Positions 18,148-26,724 of a stretch of DNA of 64,000 bases are shown piece by piece. How positions within the stretch are numbered: the stretch's first letter is position 1; every line of letters starts with the position of its first letter. Both the position numbers and the translations under genes were made by a program. The DNA comes from Pseudomonas oryzihabitans NBRC 102199 (GTDB lineage Bacteria; Pseudomonadota; Gammaproteobacteria; Pseudomonadales; Pseudomonadaceae): positions 496,001 through 560,000 of the forward strand of contig NZ_BBIT01000002.1 in NCBI RefSeq assembly GCF_000730625.1, written 5' to 3'. The notes under the pieces are model-generated. The model did not search any database. It was not told the DNA's origin and saw only the letters and a program-made list of their open reading frames with translations.

Positions 18148-18201
18148 GCTCCCGCTCTTACCCCCTCTCCCTCAGGGGGAGGGCCGGGGTGAGGGCGGCC
18201 G
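18148..18201. repeat. Intergenic hairpin repeat, copy 2
   Basis: Second direct copy of the hairpin unit (CCCTCTCCCTCAGGGGGAGGG, then CCGGGGTGAGGGC). Both copies lie between mdcH and madL. They resemble the dispersed REP-like sequences of pseudomonads and could stabilise or terminate the upstream mRNA. Confidence 0.8.
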
Positions 18202-18216
18202 ACTCGTGCGAAAAGC

Positions 18217-19152
18217 TCAGTCCAGTCGCGCCGCCTCCTCGCGCCGCAGCGCGTCCAGGGTATCGGGGTGGGTATCCTGCCAGGCCAGAACACCGCTGGC
18301 GGGCAGCACGCGCCTGGCCAGCTGGGTGAGCACGCTGCCCGGCGCCAGCTCAATGGCCAGGCGCACGCCGCGCTCGCGGGCGGCTTCCAGGGTGGCGTGC
18401 CATTCGATGGGCCGCGCCATGTTGAAGGCAAGGTCGTCGCGCAGCTGTTCGGCGCGCACCAGCCGCCGTGCCGAAGTACCGCTCAGATAGGCCAGTCGCG
18501 GCGCGCGCAGCTCGACGCCGGCGAACGCCTCGTCCAGGGTCACAGCGGCCTCCGCCAGCAGCGGGCAGTGGGACGGCACGCTCATGGCCAGGCGCTTGGC
18601 TGCCGCCGCGCCCTCGGTGCGCGCCGCCTCGGCCAGCACGGCCAAGCCCGCGTCGCTCCCCGCCACCACGTATTGCTGCTCGGCATTGGCATTGGCCAGG
18701 TACAACGGCGCGTCAGGACGCTGGTGGTCAGAGACCAGCTTCTCGACCGCGCCGCGCCCCAGGCCGAGGATCGCCAGCATGCCGTAGCCCGACGGGTAGG
18801 CCGCCTGCATCAGCTCGCCGCGCCGTGCTACCAGGCGCAGGGAGTCGGCAAAGTCCAGGGCCTCGGCCACCACCGCGGCGGCATAGGCGCCGATGGACAG
18901 CCCGGCCACCAGTTGCGGCACCGGGCCGCGACTCAAGAGCAGGCGCGCCGTGGCGACGCCGGCGATCAGCAGGCAGAGCTGCACGGCGCGGGTGTGTTCC
19001 AGGGTCTGGGCGGAGTCCAGGCTCAGGGGGTCGGTGTCCAGCACCTCGGCGGCTTCCGCCAGCGTCCGCCGGATCTCGGCGTCGTCGGGCAGAGCGTGCA
19101 GCATGTCGGGCCGCTGGGCGCCCTGGCCGGGAAACTGGAAGAGGGTACTCAT
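18217..19152 (-). CDS. mdcH: Malonate decarboxylase, malonyl-CoA:ACP transacylase MdcH
   Basis: 311-residue acyltransferase of the FabD family. GQGAQ lies at residues 9-13 and the nucleophile elbow GLSIGAY around serine 86; the catalytic histidine region VPSHCPLL is near residue 190. MdcH loads the decarboxylase carrier protein with malonyl from malonyl-CoA to prime the enzyme. Its start overlaps the end of mdcG by four bases, and it closes the run of overlapping mdc genes. Confidence 0.92.
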   Translation of the reverse strand: MSTLFQFPGQGAQRPDMLHALPDDAEIRRTLAEAAEVLDTDPLSLDSAQTLEHTRAVQLCLLIAGVATARLLLSRGPVPQLVAGLSIGAYAAAVVAEALDFADSLRLVARRGELMQAAYPSGYGMLAILGLGRGAVEKLVSDHQRPDAPLYLANANAEQQYVVAGSDAGLAVLAEAARTEGAAAAKRLAMSVPSHCPLLAEAAVTLDEAFAGVELRAPRLAYLSGTSARRLVRAEQLRDDLAFNMARPIEWHATLEAARERGVRLAIELAPGSVLTQLARRVLPASGVLAWQDTHPDTLDALRREEAARLD

Positions 19153-19784
19153 GCGGCATGCGCCTCCGGCCAGGGATCGCCTACCAGCCGGGGGCCGGCA
19201 GTGGTCTTGAGCAGCACGCGTGGGGCGTTTCCGGCCCAATCGGCCAGGGCCACGCCGCCGAGCGGAGTTTCCAGCAGGATGTCCAGACGACAAAGCGCTT
19301 GCCCCTGCAGGGACGTCAGCAAGGCCCGGGCCTGGTCGCGCGACAGCGGGGTTGCGCAGCGGATCAGCAGATCCAGATCGCTCCCGGCGTGCAGCGCCGG
19401 CCAGCCGGAGGCCAATTCATAACCCGCGGCGCCGGTGGGTCCCCAGGGCAGCCCCAGGTCATCCAATAGCGGTTCGATAAAGGCCAGGGTCGAGAAGACG
19501 GGCAGGTCACGGCAATCACTGGAGACTCTCAGGGCCTCGGGTGAGAGCTGGCGTCTCACGGCAGCCGGCTCCAGCCAGGCCGCCATCCGTTCGGCGCGGG
19601 TGGTGCCGCGCAGGCCGACCGGAATGCGGTCAGCCTCGGGTGCAGCCCGCCGGACCACCACCGGCAGGCCGGCCTGGACAACCTCTACCGCCCAGGCCGG
19701 GGCTTCCGGCGGGAGGCCATCCGGCGTCAGGCCCCAGAGCAGGTCGTGGGGTCTGTATTGGGCTCCCATCGACCGCCCGCTCAT
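19149..19784 (-). CDS. mdcG: Phosphoribosyl-dephospho-CoA transferase (holo-ACP synthase) MdcG
   Basis: About 211 residues. It attaches the 2'-(5''-triphosphoribosyl)-3'-dephospho-CoA group made by MdcB to serine 25 of MdcC. The nucleotidyltransferase motif GSDLDLLIR with its two aspartates is seen in the second half. The ATG at 19784 shares a base with the mdcE stop (TGATG) and is preferred; an in-frame ATG at 19796 would add four residues. Tight packing with mdcE and mdcH points to one transcript. Confidence 0.9.
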   Translation of the reverse strand: MSGRSMGAQYRPHDLLWGLTPDGLPPEAPAWAVEVVQAGLPVVVRRAAPEADRIPVGLRGTTRAERMAAWLEPAAVRRQLSPEALRVSSDCRDLPVFSTLAFIEPLLDDLGLPWGPTGAAGYELASGWPALHAGSDLDLLIRCATPLSRDQARALLTSLQGQALCRLDILLETPLGGVALADWAGNAPRVLLKTTAGPRLVGDPWPEAHAA

Positions 19785-20599
19785 CACGCGTTCCATCCTG
19801 CCCGCAGGCGTTCGCGCACCTCGCGAGAGGCCGCGCGATTGGCGCCATCCAGCCGCAGCCTGAGATCGGTGGCTCCGCTGGCCAGGACATCCGCCTGGGC
19901 GTCGGCCAGGGCCTGGCGCACCTGCTGCACAGCTTCGGCCGAGGGCTGGTCGGGCTGAGCCACTTCCAGCTGGCGCCAGAGCAGGCCCAGGGAGGCATAG
20001 CTGTCCAGATCATAGGCCATGGGTGGAATGTCGGCCGCCAGGCGTTCCAACTCCTCGACGCTACGCAGGGTGACCCGCGCCGCCGAGGCCTTGCCCATGG
20101 CATGCACCTGCACCTGGGGATCGCGCAGGGCCAGCAGGCGATTGGCCTGGTAGCCATGGGCGAGAAAGCCGCCGGACATGGCCTTGCCCACCAGCAGGCC
20201 CAGCACCGGATGCCCGGCCAGACGCGCCTCGGCATAAGCCCCGGCGGCCCCGGCCAGGGCCTGGTGGATGCCAAAGGCTTCCTCGCGGCGCCCATAGGCC
20301 TGGCTGGGGACGTCCACCAGGGCGATTAGGGTGCGTTTCACCGCGGCGTCACGATCTTCGGCGATGGCCTGCTGGATGGCCCGGGCCAGGCCCCAGCCCT
20401 CCAGCAGGCCCACCTCGCCCTGGCGGGCGCGGGGAAAGGGATTGCCGGCATCCGCTACCACCGCCAGCCAGCGCGCGGGGCGTCCGGCCAGTTCGAGGTC
20501 GGCGACGCGCAGGGAGGCGGGCAGGCCGGTGACGGCCTCGCCCTGACCGGCCAAGGCCTGGAACCAGGTCAGGCCGCGTTGCGAAGGCTGGGTGCTCAT
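19784..20599 (-). CDS. mdcE: Malonate decarboxylase gamma subunit MdcE
   Basis: 271 residues of the carboxyltransferase-like family. With MdcD it decarboxylates malonyl-S-ACP to acetyl-S-ACP in the biotin-independent enzyme. Landmarks: DVPSQAYGRREEAFGIHQALAG and GKAMSGGFLAHGYQANRLLAL. The start overlaps the end of mdcD by four bases. Confidence 0.92.
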   Translation of the reverse strand: MSTQPSQRGLTWFQALAGQGEAVTGLPASLRVADLELAGRPARWLAVVADAGNPFPRARQGEVGLLEGWGLARAIQQAIAEDRDAAVKRTLIALVDVPSQAYGRREEAFGIHQALAGAAGAYAEARLAGHPVLGLLVGKAMSGGFLAHGYQANRLLALRDPQVQVHAMGKASAARVTLRSVEELERLAADIPPMAYDLDSYASLGLLWRQLEVAQPDQPSAEAVQQVRQALADAQADVLASGATDLRLRLDGANRAASREVRERLRAGWNA

Positions 20600-21462
20600 G
20601 GCTGGTCTCCGGCATAGAGGTGGCGAACCGCGGCGGCGTCCGCTTGGGGACGGGTGTCGAGATCGGCAAGACGCGTCAGATAGTGTTCGGCCTGCTGGCT
20701 GCGCAAGGCGCCGGCAACGCCCCGGGTGAAGCCCTGGCGGATGGCGGCGGTCACGGCGGCGCTGTCGTCGGCGACGAAGACATCGGCCAGGCCTGTGGCG
20801 ACCCGTTGCTCGCCGCCGGTCAGGCTCCAGATGAAGGGGCGGTCGCGGGAGTCGTATTCCTCGATCCCGGCTTCCTGCTCGATCACCTGGGGTCCGTTGA
20901 GGCCCAGGCGGGCCTCGCGGGTGACGATCAGCTGACTGCATAGCCCCGCGGCGATGGACATGCCACCAAAGCAGCCGACGCTGCCGGCGATGACACCGAT
21001 CACCGGCTGGTGGCTGCGCAAGGCGACGATGGCCGCCTGGATCTCGGCGATGGCCGCCAGCCCCAGGTTGGCTTCCTGCAGCCGTACACCGCCGGTTTCC
21101 AGCAGCAGCACGGCGCGGGTCGGGGTGCCGGAGAGGTTGTCTTCCAGCGCCAATTCCAGCGCCCCGGCGATCTTGGCGCCGCCCACTTCGCCCATGCTGC
21201 CGCCCTGGAAGGCACCTTCGATGGCGCAGACCACCGCCGGCTGGCCGTCGATCAGCCCCTTGGCCACCACCACGCCGTCATCGGCCTGGCAGACGATGCC
21301 CTGCCTGGGCAGCCAGGGCGACATCAGCCGCTCGAAGGGCCCGACCAGCTCGCGAAAGCTACCGGCGTCGAGCACCGTGCGCGCCCGTTCGCGGGCACCG
21401 AGTTCGACGAAGCTGCGGCTGTGCAGCAATTCCTGCACGTCGGGAAGGGTGGCTTCAGACAT
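20596..21462 (-). CDS. mdcD: Malonate decarboxylase beta subunit MdcD
   Basis: 288 residues, biotin-independent malonate decarboxylase beta subunit, with the crotonase-like carboxyltransferase core (DGVVVAKGLIDGQPAVV, ETGGVRLQEANLGLAAIAEI, GSVGCFGGMSIAAGLCS). It forms the decarboxylating heterodimer with MdcE. Its start overlaps the mdcC stop region by eight bases. Confidence 0.93.
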   Translation of the reverse strand: MSEATLPDVQELLHSRSFVELGARERARTVLDAGSFRELVGPFERLMSPWLPRQGIVCQADDGVVVAKGLIDGQPAVVCAIEGAFQGGSMGEVGGAKIAGALELALEDNLSGTPTRAVLLLETGGVRLQEANLGLAAIAEIQAAIVALRSHQPVIGVIAGSVGCFGGMSIAAGLCSQLIVTREARLGLNGPQVIEQEAGIEEYDSRDRPFIWSLTGGEQRVATGLADVFVADDSAAVTAAIRQGFTRGVAGALRSQQAEHYLTRLADLDTRPQADAAAVRHLYAGDQP

Positions 21463-21769
21463 GGGCGGCTTCCTCCAGGTCGAGGGTTTCCAGACCCTGC
21501 TCCAGGCGCAGGCGCACCACGCCCGGGGTGGCGCCGAAGTCGTGGATGTCCAGGGTCAGGGCCGGCAGGTCGTCACGGGCGGCGAACAGCCGGTCGAAGA
21601 GGGCACGCCAGCGCGGTTCGCTGCCATTGACCGAAGTGGTCACCCTGAGGGTGAAGTCGGCGTCGGCGGGTTCGAGCAGGACCTCCAGGTCCCCCGAGCC
21701 GACGCAACCCACCAGGGCCCGACACCGGCGGCGCTGGCTGGCCGGATAGCTGCAGCTGAAATGTTCCAT
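21455..21769 (-). CDS. mdcC: Malonate decarboxylase acyl carrier protein (delta subunit) MdcC
   Basis: 104-residue acyl carrier protein that carries the phosphoribosyl-dephospho-CoA prosthetic group. The attachment serine is expected at residue 25 in VGCVGSGDLEV, as in other MdcC proteins. It shuttles acetyl and malonyl thioesters between MdcA, MdcH and the MdcDE decarboxylase. The start shares one base with the mdcB stop. Confidence 0.93.
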   Translation of the reverse strand: MEHFSCSYPASQRRRCRALVGCVGSGDLEVLLEPADADFTLRVTTSVNGSEPRWRALFDRLFAARDDLPALTLDIHDFGATPGVVRLRLEQGLETLDLEEAAHV

Positions 21770-22626
21770 CAGAGGTCTCCAGGGAGCCGTGGCTCCAGGC
21801 GATCGACGAGAAGGGTGGCGGCCAGCAGATCGGCGGCCCCACCGGGCGAGGCATTGGCGGCCAGCAACTCCCGATCCAGGGCCAGCAGCTGGCGGCGCCC
21901 GGCCAGGCTGGCGCTGCCACCGGCGTCCAGTACCGCCTGGGCACCCTGGTGCATGGCGCTGAGGGCGGCGGGGCCGCCGCGGTGCAGCACGCAGGTGTCG
22001 TCCAGCCGGGTCATGATCGCCAGCAGGGCATCCAGACGGGCGTTCTGCTCGCCGGCACCCGCCTGGCGGCTGGCGCGCAGTTGCGGCAGGCCGCGCTGAT
22101 GGATGGCGGGAAAGCCCGCGGCCGCTTCGGCCCGGGCGCCGCCGACGCCATAACGTTGGGCGACGCGCTGGCCGTGGCTCGGCAGAGTGCAGGGAGCATC
22201 AGGATCCGGGAGGCTAGCCAGGCGACCTGCCGCAAGGCACAAGGCCTCAGCAGAGCCAGGATGCCCATGCACGGCCGCCGTCACCAGCAGCCCCAGCGCC
22301 CAGATGGCGCCGCGATGGGTGTTGACGCCACCGGTCACGCTCAGCATCGCGGCTTCGCCATCGCGACCCAGGCGGCCGATCAGGCGGCGCAGGTCGGCCA
22401 TGGGCAGCCCCAGTTCAGCGGCTTCGGCCATGGCCTGGAAACAGGGCCTCAGTGCCTGGGCGGAGGTCAGCATCAGGCCAAGGCTGAGGTCCTGGTGGGC
22501 ACCCTGGCCGCGACGATCCACCAGGGCCGGCTTGGGCGAAAGTTCGGCTTCGTCCACCAGGGCCGTTACGGCCAGGTCGGCCAGGTGCTCGGCGGGAGAC
22601 GGGGCAAGACGGGCGAGGGCGCGCAT
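21769..22626 (-). CDS. mdcB: Triphosphoribosyl-dephospho-CoA synthase MdcB
   Basis: 285 residues of the CitG/MdcB family, which makes the prosthetic-group precursor from ATP and dephospho-CoA. Conserved stretches are [22 protein letters not shown] near the N-terminus and [18 protein letters not shown] in the middle. The ATG at 22626 shares a base with the mdcA stop; the longer frame starting at 22674 would lie wholly inside mdcA. Confidence 0.92.
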   Translation of the reverse strand: MRALARLAPSPAEHLADLAVTALVDEAELSPKPALVDRRGQGAHQDLSLGLMLTSAQALRPCFQAMAEAAELGLPMADLRRLIGRLGRDGEAAMLSVTGGVNTHRGAIWALGLLVTAAVHGHPGSAEALCLAAGRLASLPDPDAPCTLPSHGQRVAQRYGVGGARAEAAAGFPAIHQRGLPQLRASRQAGAGEQNARLDALLAIMTRLDDTCVLHRGGPAALSAMHQGAQAVLDAGGSASLAGRRQLLALDRELLAANASPGGAADLLAATLLVDRLEPRLPGDL

Positions 22627-24302
22627 CACCAGCTCCTGAATTTGGCCGGGGGTTGATAGAGGCCGCCGGACCATTCCACCAGTTCGCCGATGCTCTTGGC
22701 GGCGAGCAATTCGCGACTGGCGTCGGTGCGGCGGATGCCGAGGTCCTCGGGCAGCGCGACAAGGCCTTCCTGGCGCAGCCGCCGCGCTTCGGCCGGATCG
22801 CTGCGCAGGCCGATGGCGGTGACCCCGGCCACGGCGGCGATCATCGCCCGGCGCTCCTCCAGGGAGCGGGCGCGATAGAGATAGGCGATGCCTTCCTCGG
22901 TGAGCAGGTGGGTGACGTCGTCGCCATAGACCATGATGGGCGCTAACGGCATGCCGCTCTTGCGCGCCACCTCCACGGCATCCAGGGTGTCGACGAAGGT
23001 GGGTTTGCCGCCTTCCTGGAAGGTCTCGACCATCTGCACCACGAGCTTCTTGCCGCGCTCCAGCAGCGCCGGGGCGCTGTCGCCCGTCTGTTGGCGCATG
23101 TCCAGCCAGGCCGGGGTGGGATGCCGGCGGCCGCGCGGGTCATGACCCATGTTGGGCGCGCCGCCAAAGCCGGCCAGGCGCCCGCGGGTCACGGTGGAGG
23201 AATGGCCATCGCCATCCACCTGCAGGGTGGCGCCGATGAAGAGGTCCACGGCGTACTGACCGGCCAGCTGGCAGAGCAGGCGGTTGGAGCGGAGCGAACC
23301 GTCCCGACCGGTAAAGAAGACGTCCGGACGCTGGGCGATGTAGCCCTCCATGCCCAGCTCGGTGCCGAAGCAGTGCACGCTTTCCACCCAGCCGCTCTCG
23401 ATGGCCGGGATCAGCGTGGGGTGGGGATTGAGCGTCCAGTGCCGGCAGATCTTGCCCTTGAGTCCCAGGCGCTCGCCGTAGGTGGGCAGGATCAGTTCGA
23501 TGGCCGCGGTGTTGAAACCGATGCCGTGGTTGAGCGACTGCACCTGGTGGCGCTCGTAGATGCCGCGGATGGCCATCATCGCCATGAGCACGTGCACCGG
23601 CTTGATATGGCGCGGATCGCGGGTGAACAGGGGTTCGATATAGAAGGGCCGGTCGGCCACCACCACGAAATCCACCCAGTCCGCGGGGATGTCGACCCGC
23701 GGCAACTCGGACACGTCGTCCACCAGCTGGTTGACCTGGACGATGACGATGCCGTCGCTGAAGGCCGCCGGCTCGATCAGCGCCGGGCTGTCCTCGGTGC
23801 TGGGGCCGGTATAGATGTTACCGGCGCGATCGGCCATGAAGCCGGCACTGAGCACCACCTTGGGGATGAGGTCCACCAGCAGCCGGGCATAGAGTTCGAT
23901 GTAGGTGTGGATGGCGCCCACTTCCAGCAGCCCGTCTTCCAGCAGCTGGCTGATCCTCAGGCTCTGGGTGCCGGCAAAGGAGAAGTCCAGCTTGCGGGCG
24001 ATGCCGCGTTCGAAGAGATCCAGGTGCTCGGCGCGACCGACGCTGGGCATGATCATGTGCAGGTCATGCAGCCGGGCCGGATCGACCTGGGCGAGACTGC
24101 GGGAGAGGAAATCGGCCTGCTTCTGGTTGTTGCCTTCCAGCACCACCCGGTCGCCGGGGGCGAGCAGCTGTTCCAGGGCCGCGACGATGGATGCGGTGGG
24201 CAGCACCTTGCCATCGGCCAGCGCGGCCACCCGGTCCAGGCGCTGCTGCTTGTCACCGCGGCGCCTGGCGATCCGAGCCGGTGGGTGGGATGTCGTTGTC
24301 AT
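22626..24302 (-). CDS. mdcA: Malonate decarboxylase alpha subunit MdcA
   Basis: 558 residues, the acetyl-S-ACP:malonate ACP transferase that swaps acetyl for malonyl on MdcC and releases acetate. It resembles CoA transferases; [17 protein letters not shown] and [20 protein letters not shown] are landmarks. The ATG at 24302 follows GTGGAGACTCCA with a well-placed GGAG; a GTG four codons earlier is less likely. First gene of mdcABCDEGH. The upstream region holds a long dyad (24373-24409) rather than a CA motif. Confidence 0.94.
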   Translation of the reverse strand: MTTTSHPPARIARRRGDKQQRLDRVAALADGKVLPTASIVAALEQLLAPGDRVVLEGNNQKQADFLSRSLAQVDPARLHDLHMIMPSVGRAEHLDLFERGIARKLDFSFAGTQSLRISQLLEDGLLEVGAIHTYIELYARLLVDLIPKVVLSAGFMADRAGNIYTGPSTEDSPALIEPAAFSDGIVIVQVNQLVDDVSELPRVDIPADWVDFVVVADRPFYIEPLFTRDPRHIKPVHVLMAMMAIRGIYERHQVQSLNHGIGFNTAAIELILPTYGERLGLKGKICRHWTLNPHPTLIPAIESGWVESVHCFGTELGMEGYIAQRPDVFFTGRDGSLRSNRLLCQLAGQYAVDLFIGATLQVDGDGHSSTVTRGRLAGFGGAPNMGHDPRGRRHPTPAWLDMRQQTGDSAPALLERGKKLVVQMVETFQEGGKPTFVDTLDAVEVARKSGMPLAPIMVYGDDVTHLLTEEGIAYLYRARSLEERRAMIAAVAGVTAIGLRSDPAEARRLRQEGLVALPEDLGIRRTDASRELLAAKSIGELVEWSGGLYQPPAKFRSW

Positions 24303-24372
24303 TGGAGTCTCCACGAATCACCTGTCGTGGAGTCACCCTAGACCTCGCCTCCCTGGCGTTCAATCAACCTGA

Positions 24373-24409
24373 AGGCGGAATCGTTACGCTGAAGTTAACG
24401 ATCCCGCCT
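24373..24409. promoter_or_regulatory. Long dyad upstream of mdcA (candidate MdcR operator or yfdX terminator)
   Basis: 14-base arms with one mismatch, AGGCGGAATCGTTA (24373-24386) and TAACGATCCCGCCT (24396-24409), around nine bases; the inner GTTA-N9-TAAC contains a T-N11-A LysR box. CCTGA and TCAGG extend the symmetry outwards. No T-tract follows, so an operator is somewhat favoured over a terminator for yfdX, which ends 23 bases away. Confidence 0.6.
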
Positions 24410-24431
24410 GCATCAGGCCGCCGCGACCGGC

Positions 24432-25142
24432 TCAGGTCTTGTCGACCGGAGTGAACACCGTGGTGGTCTTGGAGAACCAGCCGGTGGGGGTCACGTCGAC
24501 GTTGGCGTTGTCATATCTCAGGCTGTTCTGCACCTGCTTGAGCGTCAGGTTGGCCTGCCAGTATTGCTCGTGGCCCAGCTCCTGATTGGCCCGGTGCACC
24601 AGATCCAGGGTTTCCTGGGCCGGCAGCACGGCGGTGGAGTAGTCGACGTCGACGCCGGCCACCTTGAGGATCTCGCCGGCGGCCTTGGTATCGCCCTGCT
24701 GGATCTTCTCGTTGGCCTGGACCACGGCCTGGTTCTTGGCCGGGGTGGCGACATAGTCGTCACGCAGCGCCATGCCGCTCCAGATCGGCAGCCAGGACGT
24801 GGCCTTGGCGTCCTGCGCGGAGACCTGCATGAGTTTGCCGTCCTGACCGCGCAGGTCCCTGGCCGACTTGAGGTAGGCGGTCTTGTCGGTCTGGGCGGTC
24901 TGCAGCGCGCTCTCGGCGGCGGCCAGGTGCTGCTTGGCCTGATCGACATGGGCCTCGAAGAGGTCCTGGCGGGCGGCGACCACGTCCATGAAGGCCTGCT
25001 GGCCCTGCTGGGAGATCGCCGGCAGGGTGGCGACCTGCTGGGTGGCGATGTCGGGTCGGGTGTCGGCCAGGGCGGCGGTGGAAAACACCGAGGCGATGGT
25101 CAGGACGAGGAGGCTCTTGGCGATACGACGATTGAGGTTCAT
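24432..25142 (-). CDS. YfdX family periplasmic protein
   Basis: 236 residues. A signal peptide is evident (NRRIAKSLLVLTIASVFST, cleavage after AALA near residue 26). The mature part matches the YfdX family: LPAISQQGQQAFMDVVAAR, WLPIWSGMALRDDYV, and DVDYSTAVLPAQETLDLV. YfdX proteins are periplasmic, acid- or stress-inducible, and of unclear biochemical function, with chaperone-like behaviour reported for some. It lies between gudD and mdcA on the same strand but with 205 and 129 base gaps, so it is probably its own transcription unit. Confidence 0.85.
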   Translation of the reverse strand: MNLNRRIAKSLLVLTIASVFSTAALADTRPDIATQQVATLPAISQQGQQAFMDVVAARQDLFEAHVDQAKQHLAAAESALQTAQTDKTAYLKSARDLRGQDGKLMQVSAQDAKATSWLPIWSGMALRDDYVATPAKNQAVVQANEKIQQGDTKAAGEILKVAGVDVDYSTAVLPAQETLDLVHRANQELGHEQYWQANLTLKQVQNSLRYDNANVDVTPTGWFSKTTTVFTPVDKT

Positions 25143-25292
25143 GTGCTTCTCCCGGATACGAAAGTAACTGGAACCGCGGGGGTATCGGGCAGGGTTGCGA
25201 GATACCTTGGGGTCAGTGTCCATCCGGTGAGCTTAACGAACGCTTAGCAGGCTATCGGTAGGTGTAATTCCAGGTGTCGGACGCTGGAACGG

Positions 25293-25333
25293 AAACAGCG
25301 CCCGCCCCGGAGAGTCCGGAGCGGGCGCTGTTG
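25293..25333 (-). terminator. Terminator after gudD
   Basis: AACAGCGCCCGCTCCGGA pairs with TCCGGGGCGGGCGCTGT (minus strand, one mismatch), ending in a short T run (TTTCC). Confidence 0.8.
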
Positions 25334-25347
25334 GCGGGCCGAAGGGC

Positions 25348-26706
25348 CTAGCGCACCAGGCAGGGCTTCTTGTTATCGAAGGTCCAGTTGGGCGAGAGGA
25401 ATTGCATGGCCATGGCGTCGTCGCGCGCACCGAGGCCCTTGGCCTTGTACAGCTCGTGGGCGCGGGCCAGGGCGTCCAGGTCCAGCTCCACGCCCAGGCC
25501 ACCCTGCTGCGGCACCGCCACCAGGCCGCCCTTGATCTCCAGCGGTTGCCGGGTCAGGCGCTGGCCGTCCTGCCAGATCCAGTGGGTGTCGATGGCAGTG
25601 ATCTTGCCCGGCGCCGCGGCGGCGACGTGGGTGAACATGGCCAGGGAGATGTCGAAGTGGTTGTTGGAGTGCGAACCCCAGGTCAGGCCCCAGTCGTTGC
25701 ACATCTGCGCCACCCGCACCGAGCCCTGCATGGTCCAGAAGTGCGGATCGGCCAGGGGGATGTCCACCGATTGCAGCTGGATGGCGTGACCCATCTGGCG
25801 CCAGTCGGTGGCGATCATGTTGGTGGCGGTGGGCAGGCCGGTGGCGCGGCGGAATTCGGCCATCACCTCGCGTCCGGAATAGCCGTTCTCGGCGCCACAG
25901 GGATCCTCGGCATAGGCCAGCACATGGTGCTGGTCGCGGCACAGGCGGATGGCTTCCTTGAGCGACCAGGCGCCGTTGGGGTCCAGGGTCACGCGCGCCT
26001 CGGGGAAGCGCTCGGCCAGGGCGGTGACCGCCTCGATTTCGGCGTCGCCGCTGAGTACGCCGCCCTTGAGCTTGAAGTCCTTGAAGCCGTAACGGTCATA
26101 GGCCGCCTCGGCCAGGCGCACCACGGTCTCGGGGGTCAGGGCCTCTTCGTTGCGCACGCGGAACCAGGGGTCGTCGCTCTCGGCTTCGCTGCGGTAGTCC
26201 AGGGTGGTCTTGTTGCGGTCGCCGACATAGAACAGATAGCCGAGCATCTCCACGGCGTCGCGCTGCTGGCCTTCGCCGAGCAGGGCCGCCACCGGCACCT
26301 CCAGGTGCTGGCCGAGCAGGTCGAGCAGGGCGGCTTCCAGGGCGGTGACGGCGTGGATGGTGATGCGCAGGTCGAAGGTCTGCAGGCCACGGCCGCTGGC
26401 ATCGCGACCGGCGAAGGCCTGGCGGACCTGGCCGAGGATGCGCTGGTACTGCCCCAGCGGCTGGCCGATGAGGAACTGGCGGGCGTCTTCCAGCGTCTGG
26501 CGGATGCTCTCGCCGCCGGGCACCTCGCCGACGCCGGTGCGGCCGGCGCTGTCCTTGAGGATCAGCACGTTGCGGGTGAAGTAGGGGCCATGGGCGCCGC
26601 TCAGGTTGAGCAGCATGCTGTCCTGGCCGGCGACGGGCACGACTTCCAGCGAGGTGACCACCGGGGTGCCGGTGTGCAGGGCGGGGGTGGCGTTGAATTG
26701 GGTCAT
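25348..26706 (-). CDS. gudD: Glucarate dehydratase
   Basis: 452-residue member of the enolase superfamily that dehydrates D-glucarate to 5-dehydro-4-deoxy-D-glucarate. Family features: [11 protein letters not shown] (catalytic lysine), metal ligands in [16 protein letters not shown] and TNMIATDW, and the catalytic histidine in [10 protein letters not shown]. Length and ends ([13 protein letters not shown]) agree with GudD. It follows gudP by 18 bases, downstream of the LacI-controlled promoter. The next pathway steps (dehydratase/decarboxylase to 2-oxoglutarate semialdehyde) are not in this window. Confidence 0.95.
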   Translation of the reverse strand: MTQFNATPALHTGTPVVTSLEVVPVAGQDSMLLNLSGAHGPYFTRNVLILKDSAGRTGVGEVPGGESIRQTLEDARQFLIGQPLGQYQRILGQVRQAFAGRDASGRGLQTFDLRITIHAVTALEAALLDLLGQHLEVPVAALLGEGQQRDAVEMLGYLFYVGDRNKTTLDYRSEAESDDPWFRVRNEEALTPETVVRLAEAAYDRYGFKDFKLKGGVLSGDAEIEAVTALAERFPEARVTLDPNGAWSLKEAIRLCRDQHHVLAYAEDPCGAENGYSGREVMAEFRRATGLPTATNMIATDWRQMGHAIQLQSVDIPLADPHFWTMQGSVRVAQMCNDWGLTWGSHSNNHFDISLAMFTHVAAAAPGKITAIDTHWIWQDGQRLTRQPLEIKGGLVAVPQQGGLGVELDLDALARAHELYKAKGLGARDDAMAMQFLSPNWTFDNKKPCLVR

Positions 26707-26724
26707 GGTCGGGCTCCTTGGCGA

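Noticed and set aside
18042-18201. Two-copy repeat as a CRISPR array
   Set aside because: Only two units, self-complementary REP-like hairpins, no cas genes.
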